Below, piece by piece: positions 32,109 through 40,956 of a DNA stretch of 64,000 bases. This stretch comes from Streptomyces sp. NBC_01224 (lineage in GTDB: Bacteria > Actinomycetota > Actinomycetes > Streptomycetales > Streptomycetaceae). Made by a program: the position numbers and the translations under genes. The stretch spans positions 1,054,001-1,118,000 of the forward strand of contig NZ_CP108529.1 of assembly GCF_036002945.1 (NCBI RefSeq), read 5' to 3'. The notes beneath the pieces were generated by a model. That model did no database searches. It saw only the letters and a program-made list of their open reading frames with translations, and had not been told where the DNA came from. Position 1 is the first letter of the stretch. Each line of letters starts with the position of its first letter.

Positions 32109-34316
32109 TCAGTCGTGGAAGGTCTCGCCCTTCTCGGCCTTTTCCAGGAGCAGCGCGGGCGGCAGGAAGCGGTCGCCGTACCGCTCCGCGAGCTCCTGGG
32201 CGCGTGCCACGAAGCCCGGCAGGCCGCCCTCGTATCCGTTGATGTACTGGAGTACGCCGCCGGTCCACGGCGGGAAGCCGATGCCCATGATGGAGCCGAT
32301 GTTGGCGTCGGCGACGGAGATGAGGACGTTCTCCTCCAGGCAGCGGACGCTGTCCAGTGCCTCGGAGAACAGCATCCGCTCCTTCATGTCGATGAAGGGG
32401 ATGTCCGTGTCCGGCTTCGTGCCGTGCTCACCCGCGGGACGCCCCCCAAAACCCCCGAAATGCTCCCGCAGGCCAGGCCAGAGACGGGTGCGCTTGCCGG
32501 CCTCGTCGTACTCGTAGAAGCCCGCGCCGCCGCTGCGTCCCGGGCGGTCGAACTCGTCGACCATCCGGTCGATGACCGCGTCCGCCGGGTGCCCGGCCCA
32601 GGTGCCACCGGCCTCCTCGACGGCCCGCCTCGTCTCGTTGCGGATCTTGCGGGGCAGGGTGAGGGTCAGCTCGTCCATCAGGGAGAGCACCTTGGCCGGG
32701 TAGCCGGACTGTGCCGCGGCCTGCTCGACCGATGCGGGCTCGACGCCCTCGCCGACCATGGCGACGCCCTCGTTGATGAACTGGCCGATGACGCGCGAGG
32801 TGAAGAAACCCCGGGAGTCGTTGACGACGATCGGCGTCTTCCTGATCCGGCGGACCAGGTCGAAGGCGCGGGCCAGGGCCTCGTCGCCGGTCTGCTCGCC
32901 CTTGATGATCTCGACCAGCGGCATCTTGTCCACGGGCGAGAAGAAGTGCAGCCCGATGAAGTCGGCGGGGCGCGAGACACCCTCGGCGAGGACGGTGATG
33001 GGCAGGGTCGAGGTGTTGGAGCAGAGCAGGGCGTCCGGCTCGATGATGTCCTGGATCTCCTGGAACACCTTGTGCTTGAGCGCGGTGTCCTCGAAGACCG
33101 CCTCGATGACGGCGTCGCAGCCCGCCAGATCGGCCGGGTCGCCGGTCGGGGTGATGCGGGCCAGCAGCTCGTCGCGCTCGGCCTCGGTGGTACGGCCCCG
33201 GGAGAGCGCCTTGTCGAGGAGCTTCTCGCTGTACGCCTTGCCCTTGGCGGCGGCCTCCGCGGAGATGTCCTTGAGGACCACGTCGATGCCCGCGCGGGCG
33301 CAGGAGTACGCGATGCCCGCGCCCATCATCCCCGCGCCGAGGACGGCGACCTTGCGGACCTGGCGCTCCTCGATGCCCTTGGGGCGGCTGGCCCCGGAGT
33401 TGACGGCCTGGAGGTCGAAGAAGAACGCCTGGATCATGTTCTTCGAGATCTGGCCGGTGACCAGCTCGGTGAAGTAGCGGGCCTCGATGGTCAGCGCGGT
33501 CTCGAAGTCGACCTGCGAGCCCTCGACGGCGGCGGCCAGGATGTTGCGGGGTGCGGGCATCGGGGCGCCCGCGATCTGCTTCTTCAGGTTGGCCGGGAAG
33601 GCGGGCAGATTCGCGGCGAACTTCGGGTTGGATGGGGTGCCGCCGGGGATCTTGTAACCCTTGACGTCCCAGGGCTGCTGGGATTCGGGGTGGGCGTCGA
33701 TGAAGGCGCGGGCCTTGTCGAGCATCTCCTCACGGGTGGCGGCGACCTCGTGGACCAGGCCGTTCTCCAGGGCGCGCTGCGGGGTGTACTGGGTGCCCTG
33801 GAGGAGGACCTTCAGCAGTGCGTCGGCGATGCCCATGAGGCGTACGGTGCGGGTGACACCGCCGCCCGCGGGCAGCAGGCCGAGGGTGACCTCGGGCAGG
33901 CCGATCCGGGAGCCGGGCGCGTCGAGGGCGACGCGGTGGTGCGAGGCGAGCGCGATCTCGTAACCGCCGCCGAGCGCCGCGCCGTTGATGGCGGCGACGA
34001 CGGGGATGCCGAGGGTCTCGATGCGGCGCAGCGAGTTCTTGATGGCGGTGCCGGTGTCGAAGGCCTGCTGGGCGTTCTCGGGACCGACCTTGATCATGTC
34101 CTTGAGGTCGCCGCCCGCGAAGAAGGTCTTCTTGGCGGAGGTGTAGATGATGCCGCGGATGGAGTCCTTCTCGGCCTCGGCACGGTCGGCGATGGCCGCG
34201 ATGGAGTCCTTGAAGGCCTGGTTCATCGTGTTGGCGGACTGGTTCGGGTCGTCGAGTACGAGGGTGACGACGCCGGTCTCGTCCTGTTCCCAGAGGATTG
34301 TCGTGCTCTCGGTCAT
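32109..34316 (-). CDS. FadB-type multifunctional enoyl-CoA hydratase/3-hydroxyacyl-CoA dehydrogenase
   Basis: A 735-residue fatty acid oxidation protein carrying two activities of the cycle. Residues ~1-190 are a crotonase domain (IRGIIYTSAKKTFFAGGDLKDM, AAINGAALGGGYEIALA, IGLPEVTLGLLPAGGG). From ~325 comes the NAD-binding dehydrogenase domain (KVAVLGAGMMGAGIAYSCA, VIEAVFEDTALKHKVFQEI, SNTSTLPI, GLHFFSPVDKMPLVEII) and then the C-terminal dimerisation halves. It is the last gene of a minus-strand operon, 38 bp after the thiolase, which supplies the final step, so together they form a trifunctional-type complex. ATG at 34314-34316. Confidence 0.95.
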   Translation of the reverse strand: MTESTTILWEQDETGVVTLVLDDPNQSANTMNQAFKDSIAAIADRAEAEKDSIRGIIYTSAKKTFFAGGDLKDMIKVGPENAQQAFDTGTAIKNSLRRIETLGIPVVAAINGAALGGGYEIALASHHRVALDAPGSRIGLPEVTLGLLPAGGGVTRTVRLMGIADALLKVLLQGTQYTPQRALENGLVHEVAATREEMLDKARAFIDAHPESQQPWDVKGYKIPGGTPSNPKFAANLPAFPANLKKQIAGAPMPAPRNILAAAVEGSQVDFETALTIEARYFTELVTGQISKNMIQAFFFDLQAVNSGASRPKGIEERQVRKVAVLGAGMMGAGIAYSCARAGIDVVLKDISAEAAAKGKAYSEKLLDKALSRGRTTEAERDELLARITPTGDPADLAGCDAVIEAVFEDTALKHKVFQEIQDIIEPDALLCSNTSTLPITVLAEGVSRPADFIGLHFFSPVDKMPLVEIIKGEQTGDEALARAFDLVRRIRKTPIVVNDSRGFFTSRVIGQFINEGVAMVGEGVEPASVEQAAAQSGYPAKVLSLMDELTLTLPRKIRNETRRAVEEAGGTWAGHPADAVIDRMVDEFDRPGRSGGAGFYEYDEAGKRTRLWPGLREHFGGFGGRPAGEHGTKPDTDIPFIDMKERMLFSEALDSVRCLEENVLISVADANIGSIMGIGFPPWTGGVLQYINGYEGGLPGFVARAQELAERYGDRFLPPALLLEKAEKGETFHD

Positions 34317-34354
34317 TGCTTTTCTTCTCCGTAAGCAGGGGTGGCCGGGGACGG

Positions 34355-35569
34355 TCAGAGACGCTCGATGACGGTGGCGATGCCCATGCCGCCGCCGACG
34401 CAGAGGGTGGCGAGGCCGTATCGCTTCTCGCGCCGTTCCAGTTCGTCGATGAGGGTGCCGAGGATCATCGCGCCGGTGGCGCCGAGCGGGTGGCCGAGCG
34501 CGATCGCGCCGCCGTTGACGTTGATCTTGTCGAGGGAGAGCCCCATGTCCCTGGCGAAGCGCAGCACGACGCCGGCGAACGCCTCGTTGATCTCGACGAG
34601 GTCGATGTCGTCGATGGTCAGCCCGGCCTTGGCGAGAGCCTTGCGGGTGGCGGGCGCGGGGCCGGTCAGCATGATGGTGGGCTCGGAGCCGGAGACGGCG
34701 GCGGAGACGATCCGGGCGCGCGGCGTGAGTCCGTACCGCTCACCGATCTCCTTGTTGCCGATCGCGACGAGCGCGGCGCCGTCGACGATGCCGGAGGAGT
34801 TGCCCGCGTGGTGGACGTGGTCGATCTTCTCGACCCAGTGGTACTTCTGCAGCGCGACCGCGTCGAAGCCGCCCATCTCGCCGATCGCGGCGAAGGACGG
34901 CTTGAGCGCGGCGAGCGAGTCGGCGGTGGTGCCCGGCCGCATGTGCTCGTCGTGGTCGAGGACGACGAGGCCGTTGCGGTCCTTGACGGGGACGACGGAG
35001 CGCGCGAAGCGGCCGTCCTTCCACGCTTCGGCGGCGCGCTCCTGGGAGAGCGCGGCGAACTCGTCGACGTCACGGCGGGAGAAGCCCTCGATGGTGGCGA
35101 TGAGGTCGGCGCCGACGCCCTGCGGGGCGAAGCCGGTGTCGAAGTTGGTCATCGGGTCCATCGCCCAGGCACCGCCGTCGGAGCCCATCGGGACGCGGGA
35201 CATCGACTCGACGCCGCCCGCGAGAATCAGGTCCTCCCAGCCCGAACGGACCTTGGCGGCGGCCAGGTTGACGGCCTCCAGGCCCGAGGCGCAGAAGCGG
35301 TTCTCCTGGACGCCCGCGACCGAGTCCGGGAGGCCGGCCGCGATGGCGGCGATCCGTGCGATGTCGGAGCCCTGGTCGCCGAGCGGGCTGACCACGCCGA
35401 GGACGATGTCGTCGACGGCCGCCGGGTCCAGGCCGGGGAAGCGGCTGCGGATTTCGTGGATGAGGCCGACGACGAGGTCGATCGGCTTGGTGCCGTGCAG
35501 GGCGCCATTGGCCTTGCCGCGGCCGCGCGGGGTGCGGATCGCGTCGTAGACAAACGCTTCGGTACTCAA
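34355..35569 (-). CDS. Acetyl-CoA C-acyltransferase (thiolase)
   Basis: A 404-residue thiolase II that cleaves 3-ketoacyl-CoA. The nucleophile Cys lies in [35 protein letters not shown] holds the catalytic His, and [17 protein letters not shown] the second Cys. [12 protein letters not shown] is also diagnostic. The start is TTG at 35567-35569 with AAAGG 8 bp upstream; in-frame ATGs further inside would remove the conserved [15 protein letters not shown]. Same operon as the acyl-CoA dehydrogenase (36-bp gap) and the FadB-type gene. Confidence 0.95.
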   Translation of the reverse strand: MSTEAFVYDAIRTPRGRGKANGALHGTKPIDLVVGLIHEIRSRFPGLDPAAVDDIVLGVVSPLGDQGSDIARIAAIAAGLPDSVAGVQENRFCASGLEAVNLAAAKVRSGWEDLILAGGVESMSRVPMGSDGGAWAMDPMTNFDTGFAPQGVGADLIATIEGFSRRDVDEFAALSQERAAEAWKDGRFARSVVPVKDRNGLVVLDHDEHMRPGTTADSLAALKPSFAAIGEMGGFDAVALQKYHWVEKIDHVHHAGNSSGIVDGAALVAIGNKEIGERYGLTPRARIVSAAVSGSEPTIMLTGPAPATRKALAKAGLTIDDIDLVEINEAFAGVVLRFARDMGLSLDKINVNGGAIALGHPLGATGAMILGTLIDELERREKRYGLATLCVGGGMGIATVIERL

Positions 35570-35605
35570 GACAGCAGCCTTTCGAGGGTGGTTGTGCGTC
35601 AGGGG

Positions 35606-36748
35606 TCAGGCGAGCAGCGAGCGGCCGATGATCTCCTTCATGATCTCGGTCGTGCCGCCATAGATGGCCTGGATGCGGCCGCCAGTGAACGCCCTTGCGA
35701 CCGGAAATTCCGTCATGTAGCCGTAACCGCCGTGGAGTTGCAGGCAGCGGTCGGCGACGCGCTTCTGCAGCTCGGTGGCCCACCACTTGGCCATCGAGGC
35801 ATGAACGGCGTCGAGCCCACCGTCGGAGTGTTCGACGATGCACCGGTCGATGAAGGTGCGGGTGACGGTGCACTCGGTGGCCATTTCGGCGATCTCGAAC
35901 CGGATGTGCTGGAGCTTGGAGAGCGGCCGTCCGAAAGCCTCGCGCTCCTTGACGTACTGCGTGGTGATCTCCAACAGATGTTCGGCGGCGGCGATTCCGG
36001 CGACCGCTATGCCGATGCGCTCCTGCGCCAGGTTGGTCATCAGATGGATGAAGGCGCCGTCCCGCTCGCCGAGCAGATTCTCCTTGGGGGCACGGACGTC
36101 GTTGAAGAACAACTCGGCGGTGTCCTGGGACTTCTGGCCGATCTTGTCGAGGTTGCGGCCCCGCTCGAAGCCCTCCGCGCCGCGTTCGACGACGATCAGC
36201 GAGAGCCCCTTCGCACCGCCCTGCGGAGTTGTCTTCGCCACGACGACCACCAGGTCGGCGAGGATGCCGTTGGAGATGAACGTCTTGGAGCCGTTGAGCA
36301 GCCAGTGGTCGCCCTTGTCCTCGGCGGTGGTGCGGATGCCCTGGAGGTCGGAGCCCGCGCCGGGTTCGGTCATGGCGATGGCGGTGATGATCTCGCCGCT
36401 GCAGAAGCCGGGCAGCCAGCGCCGCTTCTGTTCGTCGGTGGCGAGCCCGGTGAGGTAGGGGCCGATGATGTCGTTGTGCAGGCCGAGAGCGAGTCCGGGG
36501 GCGCCGGCTCGGGTGAACTCCTCGGCAAGGACAGCGCTGTAGCGGTAGTCGGTGATGCCGCCGCCCCCGTACTCCTCGGATACGGCGAGGCCGAGCAGTC
36601 CCTGCCGGCCGGCCGCGAGCCAGGCCTCGCGCGAGACGATGCCGTCCTTCTCCCACTGTTCGTAGTGTGGGAGGACCTCCTTGGTGAGGAAGGTGCGGAC
36701 GGTCTCGCGGAACGCGTCGTGCTCTTCGGTGAAGATCTGCCGCTGCAC
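35606..36748 (-). CDS. Acyl-CoA dehydrogenase family protein
   Basis: A 380-residue flavoenzyme catalysing alpha,beta-dehydrogenation of an acyl-CoA. ITAIAMTEPGAGSDLQGIRT is signature 1; KLQHIRFEIAEMATE and QLHGGYGYMTEFPVARAF (signature 2) precede the IYGGTTEIMKEIIGRSL C terminus. The catalytic-base Glu is most likely in GGTTEIM, the usual acyl-CoA dehydrogenase position. The start is GTG at 36746-36748 with AGGAGG close upstream. It lies 10 bp downstream of the LLM oxidoreductase. Given the racemase-like and LLM neighbours, a methyl-branched or cyclic acyl substrate is as likely as a straight chain. Confidence 0.94.
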   Translation of the reverse strand: MQRQIFTEEHDAFRETVRTFLTKEVLPHYEQWEKDGIVSREAWLAAGRQGLLGLAVSEEYGGGGITDYRYSAVLAEEFTRAGAPGLALGLHNDIIGPYLTGLATDEQKRRWLPGFCSGEIITAIAMTEPGAGSDLQGIRTTAEDKGDHWLLNGSKTFISNGILADLVVVVAKTTPQGGAKGLSLIVVERGAEGFERGRNLDKIGQKSQDTAELFFNDVRAPKENLLGERDGAFIHLMTNLAQERIGIAVAGIAAAEHLLEITTQYVKEREAFGRPLSKLQHIRFEIAEMATECTVTRTFIDRCIVEHSDGGLDAVHASMAKWWATELQKRVADRCLQLHGGYGYMTEFPVARAFTGGRIQAIYGGTTEIMKEIIGRSLLA

Positions 36749-36758
36749 TGCGAGCCTC

Positions 36759-37784
36759 CTAGAGCCAGTTCTTGACGGTGGAGATCAGCCGGGCCGGTTC
36801 GGGGCCGACGGGGGTGACGTTGAGCATCGTCACGCCGGCCTCGCGGAAGGCCTCGAGGCGGTCGCGTACATAACCCTCGGGACCGCAGAGCGACATGAGC
36901 TCGCAGAATTCGTCCGGGACGGCGGCCTCGGCCTCCTTCTTCTTCCCGGAGAGGTAGAGCTCCTGGATGATTGCGGCTTCCTTCTCGTATCCGTAGGCGA
37001 CGGCCAGGTCGTTGTAGAAGTTCTTGCCCCTGGCGCCCATGCCGCCGACGTACAGCGCGATGTGCGGGCGTGCCAGATCCCGAAGCGCGGCGGCGTCGTC
37101 GCCGATGGCGAGGAGTCCGCCCGCGACGGTCCGGAGGGGGCCTCGTGCCGGGTCGCGCTCCGCCGCGCCTTCGTCGAGAGCCGTGCCCCACACCTGCCGG
37201 GCCTTCTCCGGGATGTAGAGCGTCGGGAGCCAGCCGTCGGCGATCTCGGCGGTCAGCCGGACATTGGCGGGGCCGAGCGAGGCGATGTAGAGCGGGATCT
37301 CCTCACGCACCGGCCGGGTGAGGATCTTCAGCGGCTTGCCGAGCCGGCCGCCCTTCTCCTTCGGCAGCGGCATGTCGGTGATGCCGTGGTGATCGATGAC
37401 CTCGCGGCGCCAGATCCGGCGGCACAGTTCGACGGTCTCGCGGGTCCGGCCGAGCGGCTTGTCGTACGCCTTGCCGTGCCATCCCTCCACGACCTGCGGC
37501 CCGGACGCGCCGAGCCCGAGCAGCGCCCGGCCGCCGGAGATCGCGTCGAGTCCGGCGCCGGTCTGGGCGATCAGGGCGGGGGTGCGGGAGTAGACGTTGA
37601 GGATCGCCGCACCGATCTTCATGCGCTCGGTACGGGCGGCCAGATAGCCCATGATCGTGGGCGAGTCGAAGCCGTACGCCTCCGCGACCCAGACGGCGTC
37701 GAGTCCGGCGGACTCCAGGGCTGCGACCTGGTCGCAGGCCTCGCGGGGGTCCCCCGCGTAGTTCAGCGGCAGGGAGAGTTCCAT
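36759..37784 (-). CDS. LLM class F420-dependent oxidoreductase
   Basis: A 341-residue TIM-barrel luciferase-like protein. MELSLPLNYAGDPREACDQV begins the barrel; GLDAVWVAEAYGFDSPTIMGYLA and RALLGLGASGPQVVEGWHG are typical of F420-binding members (LLM_F420 type). The C-terminal LVGP-like CGPEGYVRDRLEAFREAGVTMLNV is also standard. The ATG at 37782-37784 shares its A with the upstream stop (TGATG), so translation is coupled. Within a beta-oxidation operon it would act on an unsaturated acyl-CoA or ketone intermediate, as seen in sterol and branched-lipid clusters of actinobacteria; the exact reaction is unknown. Confidence 0.92.
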   Translation of the reverse strand: MELSLPLNYAGDPREACDQVAALESAGLDAVWVAEAYGFDSPTIMGYLAARTERMKIGAAILNVYSRTPALIAQTGAGLDAISGGRALLGLGASGPQVVEGWHGKAYDKPLGRTRETVELCRRIWRREVIDHHGITDMPLPKEKGGRLGKPLKILTRPVREEIPLYIASLGPANVRLTAEIADGWLPTLYIPEKARQVWGTALDEGAAERDPARGPLRTVAGGLLAIGDDAAALRDLARPHIALYVGGMGARGKNFYNDLAVAYGYEKEAAIIQELYLSGKKKEAEAAVPDEFCELMSLCGPEGYVRDRLEAFREAGVTMLNVTPVGPEPARLISTVKNWL

Positions 37785-38926
37785 CAGTCGGTGGTGTCCT
37801 TCCGGGGCCGGTGCATGCTCGGTACGTCCCAGTCGCGGGCTACGTCCTCGGTGTCCGCGCCGGGCTGCGCGGGTCCGCTGCGTACAAAGACGGGTGTGGC
37901 GGAGAAGCGGGGTGCGGGGGCGGGCTGGGTGAGGCCGCCGTGTTCGACGAAGGTGGAGCGGGCGGCGAGGTGCGGGTGATCCGGGGCCTCGCGGAGCGAG
38001 AGGACGGGGGCCACACAGGCGTCCGTGGCTTCGAAGACCTCGGTCCACTCCGCGCGCGTCCGGGTCCTGAACCGGTCGGCGACGACCGTGCGCAGCTCCT
38101 CCCAGCGGGTGACGTCCTTGCGGTCCGGAGCCCGGTCCTCGATGCCCAGGAGCTTGATGAACTCGTCGTAGAACTGCTGCTCCAGCGGGCCGACCGCCAT
38201 GTACTGGCCGTCGGCGGTCTCGTACGAACCGTAGAACGGACAGCCGCCGTCCAGGAGGTTGGAGCCGCGCCGGTCCTGCCAGCCGCCGGCCGCCAGCATC
38301 CCGTGGATCATCGTGGCGAGATGGGCGGCGCCGTCGACGATCGCCGCGTCCACGACCTGGCCCGTACCGCCGGGGGTGCGTGCGTGCTGGAGGGCGGCAA
38401 GGATGCCGACGACGAGATAGAGCGAGCCACCCGCGTAGTCGCCGACCAGATTGGCGGGGACGGTGGGCGGCTCGCCGGGCTTGCCGATCATGGAGAGCGT
38501 GCCGGTGAGGGCGATGTACGCGATGTCGTGTCCGGCCCGCTCGGCGAGTGGTCCGTCCTGGCCCCAGCCGGTCATCCGCCCGTAGACGAGCCCGGGATTG
38601 CGGGCGAGACAGGCGTCGGGGCCGACGCCGAGGCGTTCGGCGACGCCCGGCCGGTAGCCCTCGATCAGGATGTCGGCGCGTTCGACCAGGTCCAGGACGC
38701 GGTCCGGGCCGTCCTCGGCCTTGAGGTCGACGAGCACGGAGCGTTTGTTGCGATTGGTGAGGTCGTACGCGGGATCGATGCCCAGCCCCGGGCCGGCCGG
38801 CCGGTCGACCCTGACGACATCGGCGCCGAGGTCGGCCAGGAGCATCGCGGCGAACGGGCCGGGGCCGATGCCTGCCAGCTCGACCACGCGCACGCCTGCC
38901 AGCGGGCCGTGCTCTGTCGTTGCCAT
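37784..38926 (-). CDS. CaiB/BaiF CoA transferase (alpha-methylacyl-CoA racemase-like)
   Basis: A 380-residue family III protein. GPLAGVRVVELAGIGPGPFAAMLLADLGADVVRVDRP opens it, and NRNKRSVLVDLK and GVGPDACLARNPGLVYGRMTGWGQDGP follow. GHDIAYIALTGTLSMIG and LVGDYAGGSLYLVVGILAAL carry the His/Asp region used by racemases (HDIxYIAxTG and GDxxGG). These fit alpha-methylacyl-CoA racemase, which lets 2-methyl-branched acyl-CoAs enter beta-oxidation. It is the first gene of the operon. ATG at 38924-38926 is preferred over an in-frame start at 39013 because the conserved domain starts right after it. Confidence 0.92.
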   Translation of the reverse strand: MATTEHGPLAGVRVVELAGIGPGPFAAMLLADLGADVVRVDRPAGPGLGIDPAYDLTNRNKRSVLVDLKAEDGPDRVLDLVERADILIEGYRPGVAERLGVGPDACLARNPGLVYGRMTGWGQDGPLAERAGHDIAYIALTGTLSMIGKPGEPPTVPANLVGDYAGGSLYLVVGILAALQHARTPGGTGQVVDAAIVDGAAHLATMIHGMLAAGGWQDRRGSNLLDGGCPFYGSYETADGQYMAVGPLEQQFYDEFIKLLGIEDRAPDRKDVTRWEELRTVVADRFRTRTRAEWTEVFEATDACVAPVLSLREAPDHPHLAARSTFVEHGGLTQPAPAPRFSATPVFVRSGPAQPGADTEDVARDWDVPSMHRPRKDTTD

Positions 38927-38940
38927 CAAACCCCCAGCGG

Positions 38941-38961
38941 TGTGACACAACTGATGTAACA
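38941..38961 (-). promoter_or_regulatory. Inverted repeat just upstream of the beta-oxidation operon
   Basis: On the plus strand, TGTGACA (38941-38947) and TGTAACA (38955-38961) flank ACAACTG-type spacer sequence and form a 6-of-7 inverted repeat. It lies 15-35 bp before the operon's first ATG, where a repressor would block transcription. TTACAT on the minus strand within it may be the -10 box. Confidence 0.4.
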
Positions 38962-39008
38962 GCGATGATGCTAAGAACGCACCGCGCTCCGCACAACCCT
39001 TTGGCCCG

Positions 39009-39022
39009 AGCAAGCGCTTAGT
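39009..39022 (-). promoter_or_regulatory. KstR2-like TetR operator upstream of the beta-oxidation operon
   Basis: AGCAAGCGCTTAGT matches the mycobacterial KstR2 consensus AnCAAGnnCTTGnT, as I remember it, at 9 of 10 fixed positions, with AAGCGCTT as the palindromic core. It lies ~85 bp upstream of the racemase-like start, in the space shared with the divergent oxidoreductase gene. Confidence 0.4.
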
Positions 39023-39130
39023 TCATTCCCCTGGATCCTCCCCCACGATCGCCGCCCGGCTGCACACCGCCACGAACCCCTCCGCTAACCTCTGCCTGCT
39101 ACATCGGCGCCGGCCCCTGCGGAGGCACTC

Positions 39131-40321
39131 GTGAACAGGCAGAACGGGGCACAACGCCCCTATGACGTAGTCCTCTTCGGCGCCACCGGCTTCGCGGGTA
39201 CCCTCACCGCCGAATATCTCGCCGCCCACGCACCAGCCGGCTGCCGCTGGGCCGCAGCCGGACGCAATCGGGCCAAACTGGAGCAACTGCGCGAACGCCT
39301 CACCGCGATCGCCCCGCGCTGCGCGGATCTCCCACTGCTGCACGCCGACGCCGACGACGAGCACTCGCTGCGCGAACTCGCCGAATCCGCCCATGTGGTG
39401 GCCACGACGGTCGGCCCCTACGTCTGGTACGGCGAGCAGCTGGTCGCTGCCTGTACCGAGGCCGGGACGGACTATGCGGACCTCACCGGCGAGGCGGAGT
39501 TCGTGGACCGGATGTATCTGGAGCATGACGCGCGGGCCCGCGAGACGGGGGCCCGGCTCGTGCACGCCTGCGGTTTCGACTCGGTACCGCACGACCTCGG
39601 GGCGTACTTCACCGTCCAGCAGCTGCCGCAGGACGTGCCGCTGACGATCGACGGATTCGTCCACAGCAACGCCGTCTTCTCCGGCGGTACGTTCGCCTCC
39701 GCGCTCACCGCGATGGGCCGCGGCCCTCACATGCTGCGCGCCGCGCAGGAACGCCGGCTCCATGAACCCCGTCTGGTGGCCCGCCGCGCCCGCGCCCGGC
39801 TCGGCGCCCCGCACTTCAGTACGGAGACCGGCACCTGGGCGCTGCCGCTGCCGACGCTGGACCCGCAGGTCATCGAGCGTTCGGCGCGGGTGCTCGCCCG
39901 GTACGGCCCCGACTTCCGCTACCGCCACTTCGCCTCCGTGAAGCATCTGCCCGTGGCGCTGGGCGGCACGGCCGCGATCGGCGCCCTCCTGGGTGCCGCG
40001 CAGGTACCGGCGGCGCGGTCCTGGCTGATGGACCGGTACGAGCCGGGCGAGGGCCCGGACGCGGAACGTAGGCGGCGCAGCTGGTTCACCGTGCGCTTCG
40101 TCGGCAAAGGGGGCGGACACCGGGTCTTCACCGAGGTGTCGGGCGGCGACCCCGGCTACGACGAAACGGCGAAGATGCTCGCCGAGTCCGCGCTCTGCCT
40201 CGCCCTGGACGAGCTTCCGTCGACATCGGGGCAGGTCACCACGGCCGTCGCGATGGGTGACGCACTGCTGGAACGGCTGCGCGCGGCCGGGCTGCGTTTC
40301 CGGGTCGCGGCGGCTCACTGA
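39131..40321 (+). CDS. Saccharopine dehydrogenase-like NADP-binding / trans-acting enoyl reductase family protein
   Basis: A 396-residue Rossmann protein. YDVVLFGATGFAGTLTAEYLA (residues ~10-30) is the nucleotide-binding start. CRWAAAGRNRAKLEQLRERL and VVATTVGPYVWYGEQLVAACTEAGTDYADLTGE are hallmarks of the family that includes the mycobacterial trans-acting enoyl reductase of phthiocerol/glycolipid synthesis. The C-terminal part has a hydrophobic stretch (LPVALGGTAAIGALLG). The start is GTG at 39131 with GGAGG 5 bp upstream. A lipid substrate is likely but unproven. Divergent from the beta-oxidation operon, and closed by a strong hairpin. Confidence 0.88.
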   Translation: MNRQNGAQRPYDVVLFGATGFAGTLTAEYLAAHAPAGCRWAAAGRNRAKLEQLRERLTAIAPRCADLPLLHADADDEHSLRELAESAHVVATTVGPYVWYGEQLVAACTEAGTDYADLTGEAEFVDRMYLEHDARARETGARLVHACGFDSVPHDLGAYFTVQQLPQDVPLTIDGFVHSNAVFSGGTFASALTAMGRGPHMLRAAQERRLHEPRLVARRARARLGAPHFSTETGTWALPLPTLDPQVIERSARVLARYGPDFRYRHFASVKHLPVALGGTAAIGALLGAAQVPAARSWLMDRYEPGEGPDAERRRRSWFTVRFVGKGGGHRVFTEVSGGDPGYDETAKMLAESALCLALDELPSTSGQVTTAVAMGDALLERLRAAGLRFRVAAAH

Positions 40322-40363
40322 GCGGACCGGCGCCCGGCCGGGGCGGGGTGCGGTCGGCATGCC

Positions 40364-40400
40364 GGTGTCCGGCCGCCCCGGCGCGGGGTGGCCGGACACC
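40364..40400 (+). terminator. 11-bp hairpin terminator after the oxidoreductase
   Basis: GGTGTCCGGCC pairs with GGCCGGACACC, and an inner CCCC/GGGG pairing extends the stem, 42 bp after the stop. Confidence 0.85.
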
Positions 40401-40528
40401 TGTCCTGCCTTCTGCGGATCGGGGTCAGCGGGACCATCCGCAGTGCGCATGGCGGCCGTGTCCGGCGCTGCGTGGGCCGAGTACCTCCTGCGCACCGGGC
40501 TTCTTGCAGGCCGCCATGAGCTGATTGT

Positions 40529-40763
40529 GCGGGGCCCGAGGCCGTCGAGGCGGTGCAGTACCTGCTTCACAACGCGGGGCCGCCGACCGACACCACCGGC
40601 GCGTACACCACCTCGACCAGGCGGTCGCTGAAGGAGTTCCAGGCGTCCCGGGACGTGCCCGTGACAGGTATCGGGGACGAGGACACCTGGCGCGCGCTGC
40701 TCAACGCCCAGGGCCCGGACCAGCACAAGCAGCCGCGGCGTCCGGGCGGCGCGCCCTCTCGGG
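40529..40763 (+). pseudogene. Remnant of a peptidoglycan-binding domain protein
   Basis: The reading frame gives EAVEAVQYLLHNAGPPTDTT, then GAYTTSTRRSLKEFQASRDV and PVTGIGDEDTWRALLNA. This is a recognisable PG_binding_1 repeat (xxVxxLQxLLxxxG...D...FGxxTxxAVxxFQ...DGIVGxxTWxAL). An in-frame stop lies just upstream (near 40517-40520), and no signal peptide or enzyme domain precedes it. The frame runs on through low-complexity Arg/Pro codons. I read it as a decayed gene for a wall hydrolase or wall-bound protein. The right limit is approximate. Confidence 0.55.
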
Positions 40764-40907
40764 TCAGAGTGCCCAGGACACCAGCGTGCAGACCATCGAG
40801 ACGGCCCAGACCGCTCCTACGAGAATGCCCAGAGTCATCCCCACCGCGACCCGGCGCTGAGCGAGATAGACGGTTCCTGGCCGTGTGGACGTTCGATGTT
40901 CGGTCAT
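40764..40907 (-). CDS. 47-residue single-pass membrane protein
   Basis: A short gene: basic N terminus (MTEHRTSTRPGTVYLAQRR) followed by one hydrophobic segment ending VSMVCTLVSWAL. ATG at 40905-40907, TGA at 40764-40766. Codon use is GC-rich at third positions, like its neighbours. No clear Shine-Dalgarno is seen, so it may be leaderless. Function unknown. It overlaps the degenerate tail of the PG-binding remnant on the other strand. Confidence 0.5.
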   Translation of the reverse strand: MTEHRTSTRPGTVYLAQRRVAVGMTLGILVGAVWAVSMVCTLVSWAL

Positions 40908-40956
40908 GTGTACCAGTCTGCCCGTCATGACCGACGGGCGTTATCCGTACACATAC

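Noticed and set aside
32100..34334. A long open frame (744 codons) on the plus strand opposite the FadB-type gene
   Set aside because: It mirrors the real gene in the complementary frame, a common artefact of GC-biased codons. Its translation is low-complexity (LVD/GD/EG-rich) with no domain, while the minus strand shows complete catalytic motifs.
40322..40763. A possible complete secreted hydrolase around the peptidoglycan-binding domain
   Set aside because: No signal peptide or catalytic domain is readable in any frame upstream, and an in-frame stop precedes the repeat, so only a remnant is reported.
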